64,000 nucleotides of DNA from Kordiimonas laminariae (GCF_023008165.1 NZ_JAKQZA010000004.1:410337-474336); one strand, 5' to 3'. Shown: positions 19,199-29,595, counted from the stretch's first letter. Notes: generated by a model from the letters alone, not told the origin. A program made the numbers and translations.

Positions 19199-20343
19199 AG
19201 TTCCACAACTTCTATTTCACCTTTACGTGCTGTAAGAGCAAGGTCACCGTTCATAAGCTTAAGAGCGTCATCACCAAATATCTCTTTCCGCCAGCCAGTA
19301 AGCGCCCGGATATCTGTTTTCTGAGGCATAGCAGCCCATTCTTCAATTTCCTGCGAACTCGCGATCATGCGACTTGCTACTTTCGCTTCCTGGCATTTGA
19401 TCTTGAGAAGAACCTTTAAAAGATCAGCCATTGGCGGTGTGGCAGGGCGAGGCTTAGCTCTTGCGATATGTGGAAGGTCTTCCTCTGGAATGTTGAGGCC
19501 TTCTTCAAGCGCTTCAAAAAGTGCCTTACCAGCTTTAGAGCGGCTAAAACCTTTTGGAACGCCGCGAATTTTATCAAGACCTTCGATTTCCTTGGGAGGA
19601 TGGGCCGCAATTTCAAAAAGCGTTTCATCTTTAGCAACCCGGTTACGCGGCATATCGCGCTCTTGCGCTTGTGATTCACGCCATGTTGCCAACTGCTGCA
19701 GAATGCCCAAGAAGCGAGGTTTGTTAGTGCGAACTTTTAGGCGCTTCCAAGCGTCTTTGGGGTTAATCAGATAAAGACTAGGCTCGCGCAGTGGAGCAGT
19801 CTCTTCTTCAACCCAGCTTTCGCGGTTCGTCTGTTCGAGCTCTTCCTGAAGCTTACGGTAAATTGTACGTAAGTGTGTTACATCACCAAGGGCATAGGAA
19901 AGCTGCTTATTTGTAAGTGGGCGCTTTGACCAATCCGTGTAACGTGCTGATTTATCTAGTTGAGCCTTTGTGATTTTAGTTACAAGCGTTTCATAACCAA
20001 CCGAATCGCCAAAGCCGCAAACCATTGCTGCAATCTGGGTATCGAAAATCGGGGCAGGGAGCTTACCCATAGCCAGATAAAAGATTTCCATATCCTGACG
20101 GCAAGCATGCATGACTTTCAACACTTTTTCATCCGCAAATAAATCCCAAAGCGGTGTTAGATCAATGTCTTCCGCTAATGGGTCAATGCAGTGTGCCTCA
20201 TTATCATCCGCAACCTGAATTAGGCAAAGCTTTGGAAAATAAGTGTTGTCGCGCAGAAACTCGGTATCAACAGTTACAAAGTCGGCTTTACTCAAACGTT
20301 CACAAAGAGATTTTAGTTCTTCTGTATTTATTATGGGCTTCAT
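19186..20343 (-). CDS. rnd: Ribonuclease D
   Basis: 3'-5' exoribonuclease for tRNA 3' maturation. The 385-residue protein has the DEDD exonuclease motifs: VDTEFLRDNTYFP (Exo I), HACRQDMEIF (Exo II) and LSYALGDVTHL (Exo III with Tyr-x-x-x-Asp). Two HRDC-like helical regions follow, and the C-terminal tail is acidic (EVVELEEE). The ATG at 20343 is preferred because the family begins MKPII and GGAAA precedes it; an in-frame ATG at 20370 would add nine residues. It is divergent from aspS. Confidence 0.94.
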   Translation of the reverse strand: MKPIINTEELKSLCERLSKADFVTVDTEFLRDNTYFPKLCLIQVADDNEAHCIDPLAEDIDLTPLWDLFADEKVLKVMHACRQDMEIFYLAMGKLPAPIFDTQIAAMVCGFGDSVGYETLVTKITKAQLDKSARYTDWSKRPLTNKQLSYALGDVTHLRTIYRKLQEELEQTNRESWVEEETAPLREPSLYLINPKDAWKRLKVRTNKPRFLGILQQLATWRESQAQERDMPRNRVAKDETLFEIAAHPPKEIEGLDKIRGVPKGFSRSKAGKALFEALEEGLNIPEEDLPHIARAKPRPATPPMADLLKVLLKIKCQEAKVASRMIASSQEIEEWAAMPQKTDIRALTGWRKEIFGDDALKLMNGDLALTARKGEIEVVELEEE

Positions 20344-20522
20344 GCCAGTTTCCGTTATTGTTTGAAGCATCTAATACACAGGAAATAGGCAATCGTCACG
20401 CTTTCTGTTCATATATTGTATACCGGACTTGACAATTTCGTCTAATCATGCGCTTTTCCGGCCCAAATATGGATGATATTTGTGCTCTATTGCACATAGT
20501 TAAATTGGAAACGTAGGACATC

Positions 20523-22310
20523 ATGCACGCATTTCGTTCGCACACTTGTAACGATCTTCGCCAAGCAAACGTTGGCGATACAGTACGTCTTTCTGGCTGG
20601 GTACACCGTAAACGTGACCACGGCGGCCTTCTTTTTATCGATCTTCGCGATAACTATGGCCTAACACAGCTGGTGTTTGATGTAGACAGCGCTTGCTTTA
20701 AAGATGCAGAAGCTGTTCGCGCTGAAAGCGTTATCCGTATTGATGGTCGTGTGAAAGCCCGTACTCAAGAAACAGTAAATGCTGAACTTCCAACAGGTGA
20801 AGTTGAGATTTATGTTGATGAGATGGAAGTTCTTTCTGCTGCTGGTGATCTGCCAATGCCAGTATTCGGTGACGTAGAATACCCGGAAGATGTACGCCTT
20901 AAGTACCGCTTCCTTGATCTGCGCCGTGACCGCTTGCACAACAACATCATTTTGCGTGCTCAGGTTATCTCTGAACTACGCCGTTTGATGACGGAGCAGG
21001 GCTTTAACGAGTTCCAGACTCCTATCCTTACGGCTTCGAGCCCTGAGGGAGCACGTGACTTTCTTGTGCCAGCTCGCCAGCATCCTGGAAAATTCTATGC
21101 ACTTCCGCAGGCGCCGCAGCAGTTCAAGCAACTTCTGATGGTTTCTGGTTTTGACCGTTATTTCCAGATCGCTCCTTGTTTCCGTGATGAGGATGCACGT
21201 GCTGACCGTAGCCCAGGTGAATTTTATCAGCTTGATATTGAAATGAGTTTCGTTACTCAGGACGATGTATTTAACGCGATTGAGCCTGTGCTTGAAGAAG
21301 TGTTCAAGAAGTTCTCCGACAAGAAAACGACCCCGGCACCGTTCCCACGGATTCCATTCAAAGAATCTATGTTGAAATACGGTAACGATAAGCCAGACCT
21401 TCGTAACCCGATTGAAATTCAGGATGTGACTGAAATCTTCCGTGGTTCAGGATTCGGTATTTTCGCTCGTATGATTGAAGAAGGCGCTATTGTTCGCGCT
21501 ATTCCTGCACCGGGCGCAGGCCTTAAATCTCGTAAGTTCTTTGACAGCACCAATGACTGGTCGAAGAAAGAAGGTTATGCAGGCCTTGGTTACATCAACA
21601 TCAAAGAAGGTGTACCTGGTGGTCCAATCGCTAAAAACCTTGGTGAAGAGAAGACACAAGAACTTATCGATACTCTTGGTCTAGGCCCGAACGACGGTGT
21701 ATTCTTTGCGTGTGATAAAGAAGCTGGTGCAGCGAAGCTCGCTGGTGTCGCTCGTACAAAAGTTGGTGAAGACCTTGATCTTATTCCGAACGACGAATTC
21801 AAATTCTGCTGGATCGTTGATTATCCAATGTTCGAGTATGATGAAGATAACAAGAAGATTGACTTCTCTCACAACCCGTTCTCCATGCCACAAGGCGGCA
21901 TGGAAGCGCTTGAGACACAAGACCCACTGGAGATTCTTGCGTACCAGTATGATATCGTTGTGAACGGCGTAGAGCTATCTTCTGGCGCTATCCGTAACCA
22001 CCGCCCTGATATCATGGTAAAAGCTTTTGGTATGGCTGGTTACAGCGAAGAGGTTGTAGAACAGGAATTTGGCGGCATGCTGAATGCGTTCAAATATGGT
22101 GCTCCCCCGCACGGCGGTTTGGCACCAGGTGTTGACCGTATGGTTATGCTGCTGGCTGATGAGCCAAACATTCGCGAAGTTATCGTCTTCCCTATGAACC
22201 AAAAAGCGGAAGATTTGATGATGAACGCACCAAGCACTGTGGAGCCAAAGCAGCTCCGCGAGCTTTACATTCGGACGGTTGAGCCTCCGAAAAAAGAAAC
22301 GAGCGAATAA
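20523..22310 (+). CDS. aspS: Aspartyl-tRNA synthetase
   Basis: Class II synthetase that charges tRNA-Asp and, in many alphaproteobacteria, also tRNA-Asn. The 595-residue length shows the bacterial type with a GAD insertion. An N-terminal OB-fold ([19 protein letters not shown]) is followed by class II motif 1 around [21 protein letters not shown], motif 2 [16 protein letters not shown] and motif 3 [14 protein letters not shown]. It has an AGGA ribosome-binding site and a terminator 8 bp past its stop. Confidence 0.98.
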   Translation: MHAFRSHTCNDLRQANVGDTVRLSGWVHRKRDHGGLLFIDLRDNYGLTQLVFDVDSACFKDAEAVRAESVIRIDGRVKARTQETVNAELPTGEVEIYVDEMEVLSAAGDLPMPVFGDVEYPEDVRLKYRFLDLRRDRLHNNIILRAQVISELRRLMTEQGFNEFQTPILTASSPEGARDFLVPARQHPGKFYALPQAPQQFKQLLMVSGFDRYFQIAPCFRDEDARADRSPGEFYQLDIEMSFVTQDDVFNAIEPVLEEVFKKFSDKKTTPAPFPRIPFKESMLKYGNDKPDLRNPIEIQDVTEIFRGSGFGIFARMIEEGAIVRAIPAPGAGLKSRKFFDSTNDWSKKEGYAGLGYINIKEGVPGGPIAKNLGEEKTQELIDTLGLGPNDGVFFACDKEAGAAKLAGVARTKVGEDLDLIPNDEFKFCWIVDYPMFEYDEDNKKIDFSHNPFSMPQGGMEALETQDPLEILAYQYDIVVNGVELSSGAIRNHRPDIMVKAFGMAGYSEEVVEQEFGGMLNAFKYGAPPHGGLAPGVDRMVMLLADEPNIREVIVFPMNQKAEDLMMNAPSTVEPKQLRELYIRTVEPPKKETSE

Positions 22311-22317
22311 GTGTGAG

Positions 22318-22341
22318 CGGGGTCCAGAGCGGCCCCGTTTT
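22318..22341 (+). terminator. Rho-independent terminator after aspS
   Basis: Stem CGGGGTC (22318-22324) and GGCCCCG (22331-22337) with one G-T pair, loop CAGAGC and a TTTT tail. Confidence 0.75.
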
Positions 22342-22390
22342 GCCATTTAGCTCCTGAATAACTCACCACTCATGAAGTGAGACATATTAT

Positions 22391-23938
22391 ATGAATGATA
22401 AAATTCTTATTCTCGATTTCGGTTCTCAGGTAACTCAGCTTATTGCACGGCGTGTACGTGAAGCAGGTGTTTACTGTGAGATCGTTCCTTTCAACCAAGC
22501 TGATGATGTTCTTGATACATTTGGCGCTGCTGGGGTTATCCTATCTGGTGGTCCAGCTAGTGTAACGCACTCAGACACTCCCCGCGCTCCGGAACGCCTG
22601 TTTGAAATGGGTATTCCTGTAATGGGTATCTGTTACGGCCAGCAAACAATGGTTGCTCAGCTCGGCGGAAATGTAACTACGTCTGACCATCAAGAATTTG
22701 GTCGCGCGTTTGTTGATATCGCTGAAGACTGTGCACTCTTTGATGGCGTATGGGCTAAGGGAGAGCGTGAACAGGTTTGGATGAGCCATGGTGATCATGT
22801 TGATGCTCTTCCAGAGGGTTTCAGTGCCGTTGCTACAAGTGAAGGCGCACCATATGCAGCGATCGCAAATGAAGAAAAACGTTTCTATGCTGTGCAGTTC
22901 CACCCAGAAGTGGTGCATACACCGCACGGTGCTGAGCTCCTAAAGAACTTTGTTACGAAGATTTGTGGTTGTTCTGGTGAATGGACCATGGCTAGTTTCC
23001 GAGAAACTAAAATTCAGGAAATTCGCGAACAGGTTGGTGACAAGCGTGTAATCTGCGGGCTTTCAGGCGGTGTGGACAGTAGCGTTGTAGCGGTTCTTAT
23101 TCACGAAGCGATCGGCGATCAACTTACATGTGTGTATGTAGATCATGGTTTGATGCGGGCAGGTGAGAGTGAACAGGTAGTTAGCTTGTTCCGCGAGCAC
23201 TATAACATTAATCTAGTGCATGTGGATGCTTCTGATCTGTTCCTTGGTGAACTTGCTGGTGTTACCGACCCTGAAGTGAAGCGCAAAACCATTGGTAAGC
23301 TCTTCATTGATGTGTTTGAAGAAGAAGCTAAGAAGGTGGGCGGAGCGGATTTCCTCGCTCAAGGCACGCTTTATCCTGATGTGATCGAATCTGTTTCCTT
23401 CATTGGTGGCCCTTCCGTAACTATTAAATCACATCATAACGTGGGCGGTTTGCCTGAGCGTATGAACATGGGCCTTGTTGAGCCACTTCGTGAACTCTTT
23501 AAGGATGAAGTGCGTGATCTTGGCCGTGAGCTTGGTCTTCATGATGACTTTGTGAGCCGCCATCCATTCCCTGGTCCTGGCCTAGCTATCCGTATTCCTG
23601 GTGAAATTACCCGTGAGAAAGCTGATATTCTCCGTAAAGCTGACGCAATTTACCTTGAAGAAATTCGCAATGCGGGGCTTTATGATAGTATTTGGCAGGC
23701 ATTTGCGGTGTTGCTTCCCGTTAAAACTGTCGGCGTTATGGGCGATGCACGTACATACGATCACGTTTGTGCCATTCGCGCGGTGAATTCTACAGACGGC
23801 ATGACAGCTGACTACTATCCTTTCCCACATGATTTCCTAGGCCGTGTGGCTACCCGTATTATTAATGAAGTACGCGGTATCAACCGCGTGGTTTATGATA
23901 TTACTTCGAAACCTCCGGGAACGATTGAGTGGGAATAA
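22391..23938 (+). CDS. guaA: GMP synthase (glutamine-hydrolysing)
   Basis: Converts XMP to GMP. The 515 residues comprise a class I glutamine amidotransferase domain (about 1-195), with nucleophile Cys in GICYGQQTM and His/Glu in QFHPEVVHT. The ATP pyrophosphatase domain follows, with P-loop [15 protein letters not shown]-terminal dimerisation domain ends in the invariant PPGTIEWE. The ribosome-binding site is weak. It is probably transcribed alone, between the aspS terminator and the hairpin before panB. Confidence 0.98.
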   Translation: MNDKILILDFGSQVTQLIARRVREAGVYCEIVPFNQADDVLDTFGAAGVILSGGPASVTHSDTPRAPERLFEMGIPVMGICYGQQTMVAQLGGNVTTSDHQEFGRAFVDIAEDCALFDGVWAKGEREQVWMSHGDHVDALPEGFSAVATSEGAPYAAIANEEKRFYAVQFHPEVVHTPHGAELLKNFVTKICGCSGEWTMASFRETKIQEIREQVGDKRVICGLSGGVDSSVVAVLIHEAIGDQLTCVYVDHGLMRAGESEQVVSLFREHYNINLVHVDASDLFLGELAGVTDPEVKRKTIGKLFIDVFEEEAKKVGGADFLAQGTLYPDVIESVSFIGGPSVTIKSHHNVGGLPERMNMGLVEPLRELFKDEVRDLGRELGLHDDFVSRHPFPGPGLAIRIPGEITREKADILRKADAIYLEEIRNAGLYDSIWQAFAVLLPVKTVGVMGDARTYDHVCAIRAVNSTDGMTADYYPFPHDFLGRVATRIINEVRGINRVVYDITSKPPGTIEWE

Positions 23939-23963
23939 ATCTCACATTGTGAAGAGTTAATTG

Positions 23964-23997
23964 ATAGGGCATTGGATTTTTAAATCTGATGCCCTAT
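23964..23997 (+). terminator. Long hairpin between guaA and panB
   Basis: Outer 9-bp arms ATAGGGCAT (23964-23972) and ATGCCCTAT (23989-23997), a symmetric TG/TG internal loop, then an inner 5-bp stem GATTT/AAATC. It is followed only by GTTTCTG, so termination strength is doubtful. It may instead be a leader structure of panB. Confidence 0.5.
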
Positions 23998-24040
23998 GTT
24001 TCTGCGCAAACCATATGTGTGGGAAAAGGGTATGTACGGT

Positions 24041-24892
24041 ATGTCTACGACGAGTAAAGCACCAACGATTGATGCGCGCCCGAAGCGCCAAGCTACAGCT
24101 AAAAACATTGCTACAATGAAAGGTGGTACACCAATTGTTTGCCTAACGGCATACATCACCCCAATGGCAGCGCGCCTTGATAAACACTGCGATCTGCTTT
24201 TGGTTGGGGATAGCGTTGGAATGGTACTTTACGGCATGGACAGCACGTTGGGCGTCGATCTTGATACAATGATCCGCCATGGCCGCGCTGTATGCCGGGG
24301 TGCGAAACAGGCCCTTGTAGTAATTGATCTACCATTTGGAACCTATGAAGAATCAAAAGAGCTGGCCTTTAGGAACTCTGCCCGTGCGCTATCGGAAACC
24401 GGAGCTGGTGCAGTCAAACTTGAAGGCGGCGTGGAAATGGCTGAAACGGTAGAATTTTTAGTTAAGCGCGGGATTCCTGTTCTTGGACACGTTGGTCTGA
24501 TGCCGCAATCGGTGCATACGAATGGTGGCTACGGTGCCCGCGGTCGTGACGTAGATGAATGGCAGCCAATCATTGAGGACGCGATTGCTATCGCGAACGC
24601 TGGAGCTTTTGCCATTGTTCTGGAAGGGGTAGCTGAGCCGTTAGCTCGCAAAATTACAGAAACTGTATCGTGCCCGGTTATTGGTATTGGCGCATCTAGT
24701 GAATGTGATGGCCAGATTCTCGTGACAGAAGACATGCTTGGATTGTTTGCCATTAACCCTAAATTTGTGAAGCGATATATGGAGCTTGGTCAAAGCATTG
24801 AAGGTGCTATTGAGGCCTACGCTGATGAGGTTAGAAGCCGTGATTTTCCTAGTGATGACCATACCTACAAGATGCGGGGCTCCAATAGTTAA
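24041..24892 (+). CDS. panB: 3-methyl-2-oxobutanoate hydroxymethyltransferase (ketopantoate hydroxymethyltransferase)
   Basis: First committed step of pantothenate/CoA synthesis: adds a hydroxymethyl group from methylene-THF to alpha-ketoisovalerate. The 283-residue form starting at ATG 24041 fits the family and has AAGGG upstream. ORF starts at 23996 and 24032 also exist, but the first would begin inside the preceding hairpin. Key segments are [27 protein letters not shown], the metal-binding DLPFG and GAVKLEGG, and HVGLMPQ. panC is not in the window. Confidence 0.96.
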   Translation: MSTTSKAPTIDARPKRQATAKNIATMKGGTPIVCLTAYITPMAARLDKHCDLLLVGDSVGMVLYGMDSTLGVDLDTMIRHGRAVCRGAKQALVVIDLPFGTYEESKELAFRNSARALSETGAGAVKLEGGVEMAETVEFLVKRGIPVLGHVGLMPQSVHTNGGYGARGRDVDEWQPIIEDAIAIANAGAFAIVLEGVAEPLARKITETVSCPVIGIGASSECDGQILVTEDMLGLFAINPKFVKRYMELGQSIEGAIEAYADEVRSRDFPSDDHTYKMRGSNS

Positions 24893-25008
24893 GGCGTTGC
24901 CGAACTTTTACCATAATTAGTTGGTGTCTTCGGGTTTGCTTCTGGCGAAAGCTTTCGCTATGGTAGCCGAAATTTTTGGCCATTAGAGCCTATTTGATGA
25001 ATTTAGAG

Positions 25009-25028
25009 CATGAAGCCTGTTCTTCATG
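25009..25028 (+). repeat. Hairpin before the YfgM-like gene
   Basis: 7-bp arms CATGAAG and CTTCATG with a 6-nt loop, 22 nt before the GTG start at 25051. A 14-bp perfect palindrome, GCGAAAGCTTTCGC, lies further upstream at 24945-24958. Roles are unknown; either could be an operator. Confidence 0.35.
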
Positions 25029-25050
25029 ACAACTGTTTTAGGAGTTTCGT

Positions 25051-25743
25051 GTGTCGGACATTAATCCTGATCTTGCAGCACAAGAGGTTGATGAGGACCT
25101 GCGCCGTGACCAATTGAATGCGCTTTGGAAAGCCTATGGCAAATATTTAGTTGGCGCAGCTGTCGGAGTTGTGCTCGTAGTTGCTGGCACTGAAGTATAC
25201 AAAGCTCAGAAGCAGTCTACACAGGAAGAAAATTCTTCCAAGTTTGGCGCAGTTATAGAACAGGTAGAAGCGAACAAAACTAATGCTGTTGCTTTATGGG
25301 AAGGTGCTGAAAGTGGTCTTTCTGATGGTTACTCGGCTCTAGCTGAATTTCGTTTGGCGACGGCCGCTATCGAGGCGGGTGATTTTGACAAAGCAATCGC
25401 TACACTGGACGCTGCTGCGACTAGTTCTGCTATTGATAGCGCACTTCAACAATTAGCACAGCTTCGAGCGGCGCTTATTGTTGCTGAACACAAAGGTGAT
25501 CTTGACAACGCCCGAGGACGTTTATCTGTCCTCGCAGTGAAGGACAAGCCTTGGTATTATACCGCAACTGAACAGCTTGCTTATATTGATTTACAGCAAA
25601 ATAAAACAGAGGAAGCACTATCTCGTTTTAATATGCTTGTGGATGACACTGCCACGCCGCAATCTATTAGCACACGAGCACGTCAGTTCAGAGATATGCT
25701 ATCTGCACAAGCCGAGGAAGGAGTTGGCAATGACAACAGCTAA
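25051..25743 (+). CDS. YfgM-like TPR membrane protein (ancillary SecYEG/BAM-linked factor)
   Basis: Homologue of YfgM, an inner-membrane protein with periplasmic tetratricopeptide repeats that works near the Sec translocon. The 230 residues begin with an acidic cytosolic segment and the conserved LRRDQLNALWKAYGKYLVG. One membrane span follows (about 31-50), and then TPR-like helices (ALAEFRLATAAIEAGDFDKAIATL). The start is a GTG with AGGAG upstream. It overlaps bamB by 14 bp, as in many proteobacteria where yfgM-bamB-der form an operon. Confidence 0.88.
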   Translation: MSDINPDLAAQEVDEDLRRDQLNALWKAYGKYLVGAAVGVVLVVAGTEVYKAQKQSTQEENSSKFGAVIEQVEANKTNAVALWEGAESGLSDGYSALAEFRLATAAIEAGDFDKAIATLDAAATSSAIDSALQQLAQLRAALIVAEHKGDLDNARGRLSVLAVKDKPWYYTATEQLAYIDLQQNKTEEALSRFNMLVDDTATPQSISTRARQFRDMLSAQAEEGVGNDNS

Positions 25744-27073
25744 ACTCCTTTCGAAAACGCTGAAAATTGGTCTGTTAGGGGCTACCGCTCTTACTATAGC
25801 TGCATGTAGCAGCAGCAAAAAACAGCAAAAATACGATGACGAAGGTCGCGAACGTATTTCAATTTTGACTGGTTCACAGGGTATCGCGGTTGATTCAACC
25901 ATTTCAACACTACCTATCGTGCTTCCGAGACCATATCGTAACCAGAATTGGGCTCAGGCAGGCGGCAATGCTCAGCATATTACTCAGCATCTAGAGCTAG
26001 GTGATAATCTTTCAAAAGCATGGTCAACTAGTATTGGTCGCGGCAATGAGAAATATGAACGCTTAGTATCTGGCCCCGTTGCTGGTAACGGATTAGTTTT
26101 TGCTGTTGATATTAAAAGTCAGGTGACTGCTGTTTCATTGGCTTCTGGTTCTACTGCTTGGTCAGTAGATTTATCGACGGATGAAGAGCGTAGTAAAGTT
26201 GGGTTTGGTGGGGGCGCAGCCCTTTTTGGCGATACCCTGTATGTTACGTCGGGATATGGTTTTCTGGTAGCACTTGATGCGTCTACGGGTCGTGAGAAAT
26301 GGCGTTACAGTGGCGCTGTTCCATTTCGGGGGGCTCCAACCGCCGCTGAAAATCGTGTATTTGCAGTTACACATGATAACCAGATGCTTGCTTTCGATAC
26401 CGAGAATGGCGAACTGCTTTGGGATCAGGTAGGTATTTCGGAAAATGCTGGTATGCTTGGCGCGGCGAGCCCTGCATATGATGGTACTACATTTGTAGCG
26501 GCGCTCTCTTCAGGCGAATTGATCGCAATGCTTGGTAGTAATGGCCGTATTCTATGGCAGGATGCTCTATCTAGCTCCCGTCGTCTTACTCCACTTGCTA
26601 CACTCTCTGATATTGATGGGCATCCCGTTATTGATCGCGGTCGCGTATATGCCGTTAGTCACGCTGGCCGTATGGTAGCTATTGATATGCGTACTGGAGA
26701 GCGTTCCTGGGAAGCTGATGTTGCAGGTGTGAATACACCAACAATTGCGGGTCGCTTCGGGTTCGTGACGACGATCGATGGTCAGGTTGCTTGTGTTTCT
26801 CTTGATGATGGTCGTGTTCGTTGGGTCACCCAGCTTCAACGCTTTACTAATCAAGATAAACGCCGTGGCTTGATCCGTTGGAATGGTCCAGTGTTAGCAG
26901 GTGACCGACTATTGGTTACGAGCACACACGGTTTTGCGCTTTCTGTTTCCCCTTATACTGGTGAAGTGTTAAGTGGTATTGAAATGGATGCGGGCTCAAG
27001 CACTGAGCCAATTGTTGTTGACGGAACATTCATTGTTTTGGCCGATGATGGCGAATTAATCGCATATAGATAA
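25730..27073 (+). CDS. bamB: Outer-membrane assembly lipoprotein BamB
   Basis: Beta-propeller lipoprotein of the BAM complex. The ATG at 25730 (447 residues) is chosen because it has GAGGAAGGAG just upstream and starts a lipoprotein signal ending LTIAAC (Cys25). The reading frame extends much further 5' but that part overlaps yfgM. Repeated PQQ-like blades carry the A-x-D-x-x-(T/S)-G-x-x-x-W pattern, for example ALDASTGREKWRY, AFDTENGELLWDQ and AIDMRTGERSWEA. It lies between the YfgM-like gene and der. Confidence 0.95.
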   Translation: MTTAKLLSKTLKIGLLGATALTIAACSSSKKQQKYDDEGRERISILTGSQGIAVDSTISTLPIVLPRPYRNQNWAQAGGNAQHITQHLELGDNLSKAWSTSIGRGNEKYERLVSGPVAGNGLVFAVDIKSQVTAVSLASGSTAWSVDLSTDEERSKVGFGGGAALFGDTLYVTSGYGFLVALDASTGREKWRYSGAVPFRGAPTAAENRVFAVTHDNQMLAFDTENGELLWDQVGISENAGMLGAASPAYDGTTFVAALSSGELIAMLGSNGRILWQDALSSSRRLTPLATLSDIDGHPVIDRGRVYAVSHAGRMVAIDMRTGERSWEADVAGVNTPTIAGRFGFVTTIDGQVACVSLDDGRVRWVTQLQRFTNQDKRRGLIRWNGPVLAGDRLLVTSTHGFALSVSPYTGEVLSGIEMDAGSSTEPIVVDGTFIVLADDGELIAYR

Positions 27074-27081
27074 TATAAAGC

Positions 27082-27101
27082 CGCCAGTATTTATGCTGGC
27101 G
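27082..27101 (+). repeat. Short hairpin between bamB and der
   Basis: 8-bp stem CGCCAGTA / TGCTGGCG (one G-T pair) with loop TTTA and no U-tract. Possibly a 3'-end stabiliser for bamB mRNA or a weak attenuator before der. Confidence 0.4.
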
Positions 27102-27123
27102 CTTACCCTAACAGGTGAATGAG

Positions 27124-28569
27124 ATGAGTTTTACACTTGCCATTGTTGGTCGTCCCAACGTGGGCAAATCCACTTTGTTTAACCGTTTGGTTGGCAAGAA
27201 ACTGGCGATTGTTGATGACACACCAGGTGTTACACGCGATCGACGTGCCGGATACGGTAATATTGCAGATCTGAAATTTGATTTGATTGATACCGCGGGC
27301 CTTGAGGAAGGTGCGCCAGGTTCTTTATCAGACCGTATGCGACAACAGACCCGCCAGGCTGTTGATGAAGCAGATGTAGCTTTAATGCTCTATGATGCCC
27401 GCCACGGTGTAACACCAATGGATGAGCATTTTGCCGAATGGCTTCGCCGCACGCGTACACCAGTCATTTTGTGCGCTAACAAATGCGAAAGTAAAGCTGC
27501 AAATACCGGTATTTATGAAGCTTACGGGCTTGGCCTTGGTGATCCTATCCCGCTTTCTGCTGAACACGGCGAAGGTCTTGGAGAGCTCTATCAGGCAGTG
27601 GTTGACGCTCTTAGAGACCAGGGTATTGACCCTTATGCTCATGAGGCTGAAGAAGCTGAGCAAGAGGAAAAGAAAGAATTCCAAGGCCCGGTTGAAGGCG
27701 ATCTTGACTACGAATTCGAAGACAAAGAAGCGGATGAAGAAGAGGGTCGTCCACTTCGTCTTGCGATTGTTGGGCGTCCAAACGCAGGTAAATCTACTCT
27801 TATTAACCATCTGGTTGGTGAAGATCGTTTGATTACGGGCCCTGAAGCCGGACTTACCCGAGATTCTATTTCCGTTGATTGGGAATGGGAAGGCTTACCA
27901 GTTAAGCTCTTTGATACGGCCGGTATGCGCAAGCGAGCCCGTGTGAACGATAAGGTGGAAAAACTCTCTGTTGCTGATGGCCTTCGTGCTGTTCAGTTCG
28001 CCGAGGTTGTTGTTCTGTTGATCGATGCCGAACTTGGTATTGAGCGTCAGGACCTGAAAATCGCAGAACTGGTGGTACGTGAGGGGCGTGGTCTTGTGAT
28101 TGCTCTCAACAAATGGGATGTAATTGACGACCGCCTGAAGGTTATTCGTCAGATGAAAGATACCCTGACGAAAAGCCTGCCACAGCTAAAAGGTGTGAAG
28201 GTTGTAAATTTCTCAGCGCTTACAGGGAAGGGCACTCAGCACCTTATGCCTGCGGTCGCGGAAGCTTATGAGCTTTGGAACGCACGTATTCCAACGGCAG
28301 CCTTTAATCAGTGGCTTGTTGACACGCTTGATAAGCACCCAGCACCATCTGTTGCTGGGCGTCGCATTAAAATTAGATACGGTGCACAGATAAAAACACG
28401 TCCACCAACCTTTATGCTCTTCTGTAACCGCCCTGATGATTTGCCTGATAGCTATCTCAGATACTTGGAGAATGAGCTTCGTAAGGATTTTGATCTGCCT
28501 GGTGTACCATTCCGCATGGTGTTGAAAAAAGGCGCAAACCCATACGAGAGCAGACGTAAAAAACGCTAA
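27124..28569 (+). CDS. der: Ribosome biogenesis GTPase Der (EngA)
   Basis: Essential double-GTPase for 50S maturation. In 481 residues it has G-domain 1 with GRPNVGKST and DTAGLEE, G-domain 2 with GRPNAGKST and DTAGMRKRARV, and NKWD as G4 of domain 2. An acidic linker (about 165-200) joins the domains, and the KH-like C-terminal domain carries RIKIRYGAQIKTRPPTF. The ATG at 27124 has AGGTGA upstream and starts at the family's usual position; an in-frame GTG at 27115 overlaps that site. Confidence 0.97.
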   Translation: MSFTLAIVGRPNVGKSTLFNRLVGKKLAIVDDTPGVTRDRRAGYGNIADLKFDLIDTAGLEEGAPGSLSDRMRQQTRQAVDEADVALMLYDARHGVTPMDEHFAEWLRRTRTPVILCANKCESKAANTGIYEAYGLGLGDPIPLSAEHGEGLGELYQAVVDALRDQGIDPYAHEAEEAEQEEKKEFQGPVEGDLDYEFEDKEADEEEGRPLRLAIVGRPNAGKSTLINHLVGEDRLITGPEAGLTRDSISVDWEWEGLPVKLFDTAGMRKRARVNDKVEKLSVADGLRAVQFAEVVVLLIDAELGIERQDLKIAELVVREGRGLVIALNKWDVIDDRLKVIRQMKDTLTKSLPQLKGVKVVNFSALTGKGTQHLMPAVAEAYELWNARIPTAAFNQWLVDTLDKHPAPSVAGRRIKIRYGAQIKTRPPTFMLFCNRPDDLPDSYLRYLENELRKDFDLPGVPFRMVLKKGANPYESRRKKR

Positions 28570-28594
28570 TAAATAACTAATTCGGTTATATTTT

Positions 28595-28622
28595 TTGACC
28601 TAAAACCCGAACGCGATATAGT
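28595..28622 (+). promoter_or_regulatory. Sigma-70-type promoter placed for leaderless transcription of the ABC importer
   Basis: TTGACC (28595-28600), a 16-bp spacer and TATAGT (28617-28622). The expected transcription start falls at or next to the ATG at 28630, which has no well-spaced Shine-Dalgarno (AGGG lies only 2 nt away). Confidence 0.55.
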
Positions 28623-28629
28623 CAGGGCT

Positions 28630-29586
28630 ATGAAAAAGTTCCTCACATTTATCGTTTTCGGGTTTTTATCGTCTAGCGTAGTTGCGGAAGATAAAAACAT
28701 TACTTTCGCTACTGACTGGAAAGCTCAGGCTGAGCATGGTGGGTTCTATCAGGCTGCCGCAAAAGGCTTGTATAAAAAATATGGATTGAATGTTCATATT
28801 CGATCAGGTGGACCGCAAACTGATAATCCTCGTTTAATGGCAGCAGGTGCGCTTGATATCGCCATTGCATCTAATAATTTTCAACCTTTAAACCTCGTGG
28901 CTGCAGGGGCTGATGTGAAAGTAGTGATGACCACTTTTCAGAAGGACCCTCAGGTTTTAATGGTTCATCCAGAAGTGCAAGCATCCGGCTTTAAGGATTT
29001 TAAAGGCATGCCTATCTTTTTAGCTGATAGCGCGATTGCCACCTTCTGGCCTTGGCTTAAGTACAAATTTGGATATGAAGACCGTCAGATTAGGAAATAT
29101 ACATACTCCCTTGCTCCCTGGTTGGTAAATAAAGGGACAGTTCAGGAGGGGTATGTTTCTTCTGAACCGTTCTCTGCAGTACAGGCGGGCGTCAAACCGA
29201 AGGTGTTCCTTTTTGCGGATGAGGGGTATCTGGGATACGCTGGTATGGTAATGGTTCGTTCAGAGTATCTTAATAGCAATAAGGATGTAGTGAAGGCGTT
29301 TGTTCAAGCTTCCATTGAAGGGTGGCGAGACTACCTTTGGGGAGATCCTTCAGAAGCTAATAAACTTATTCTTGCCGATAATAAGGAAATGACCCCAGAG
29401 CTTATAGCCTTTTCAATCAATGCTATGCGAACCAATGAAATGCTTGGTAGTAAGGAAAAATTGGGACGTATGACGGATAAGAGATGGAAAGATTTTCATG
29501 CTGAAATGAGCGAAATGGGTTTGTTGCCCAAAAGTCTTGATGTTACAAAAGCTTACACGCTTGAATTTTTACCCACGACAGAGTAA
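28630..29586 (+). CDS. NMT1/SsuA-type ABC transporter substrate-binding protein
   Basis: Periplasmic binding component of an importer. The 318 residues start with a signal peptide (KKFLTFIVFGFLSSSVVAED) and then TDWKAQAEHGGFYQAAAKGL, the pattern of the NMT1/THI5-like group that binds pyrimidines, riboflavin-like molecules or sulfonates. The segment ALDIAIASNNFQPLNLVAAGADVK is the usual ligand-pocket strand. There is no Cys-rich THI5 motif and no TPP riboswitch before the gene, so a thiamine-precursor role is unproven. The ATPase and permease genes follow directly. Confidence 0.88.
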   Translation: MKKFLTFIVFGFLSSSVVAEDKNITFATDWKAQAEHGGFYQAAAKGLYKKYGLNVHIRSGGPQTDNPRLMAAGALDIAIASNNFQPLNLVAAGADVKVVMTTFQKDPQVLMVHPEVQASGFKDFKGMPIFLADSAIATFWPWLKYKFGYEDRQIRKYTYSLAPWLVNKGTVQEGYVSSEPFSAVQAGVKPKVFLFADEGYLGYAGMVMVRSEYLNSNKDVVKAFVQASIEGWRDYLWGDPSEANKLILADNKEMTPELIAFSINAMRTNEMLGSKEKLGRMTDKRWKDFHAEMSEMGLLPKSLDVTKAYTLEFLPTTE

Positions 29587-29595
29587 CGCAATTAT

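Noticed and set aside
25577..25729. N-terminal extension of BamB
   Set aside because: It overlaps yfgM in another frame, and the lipoprotein signal and ribosome-binding site point to the ATG at 25730.
28570..28629. TPP riboswitch before the NMT1-type importer
   Set aside because: The gap is only 60 bp and has no thi-box-like core; it holds a promoter instead.
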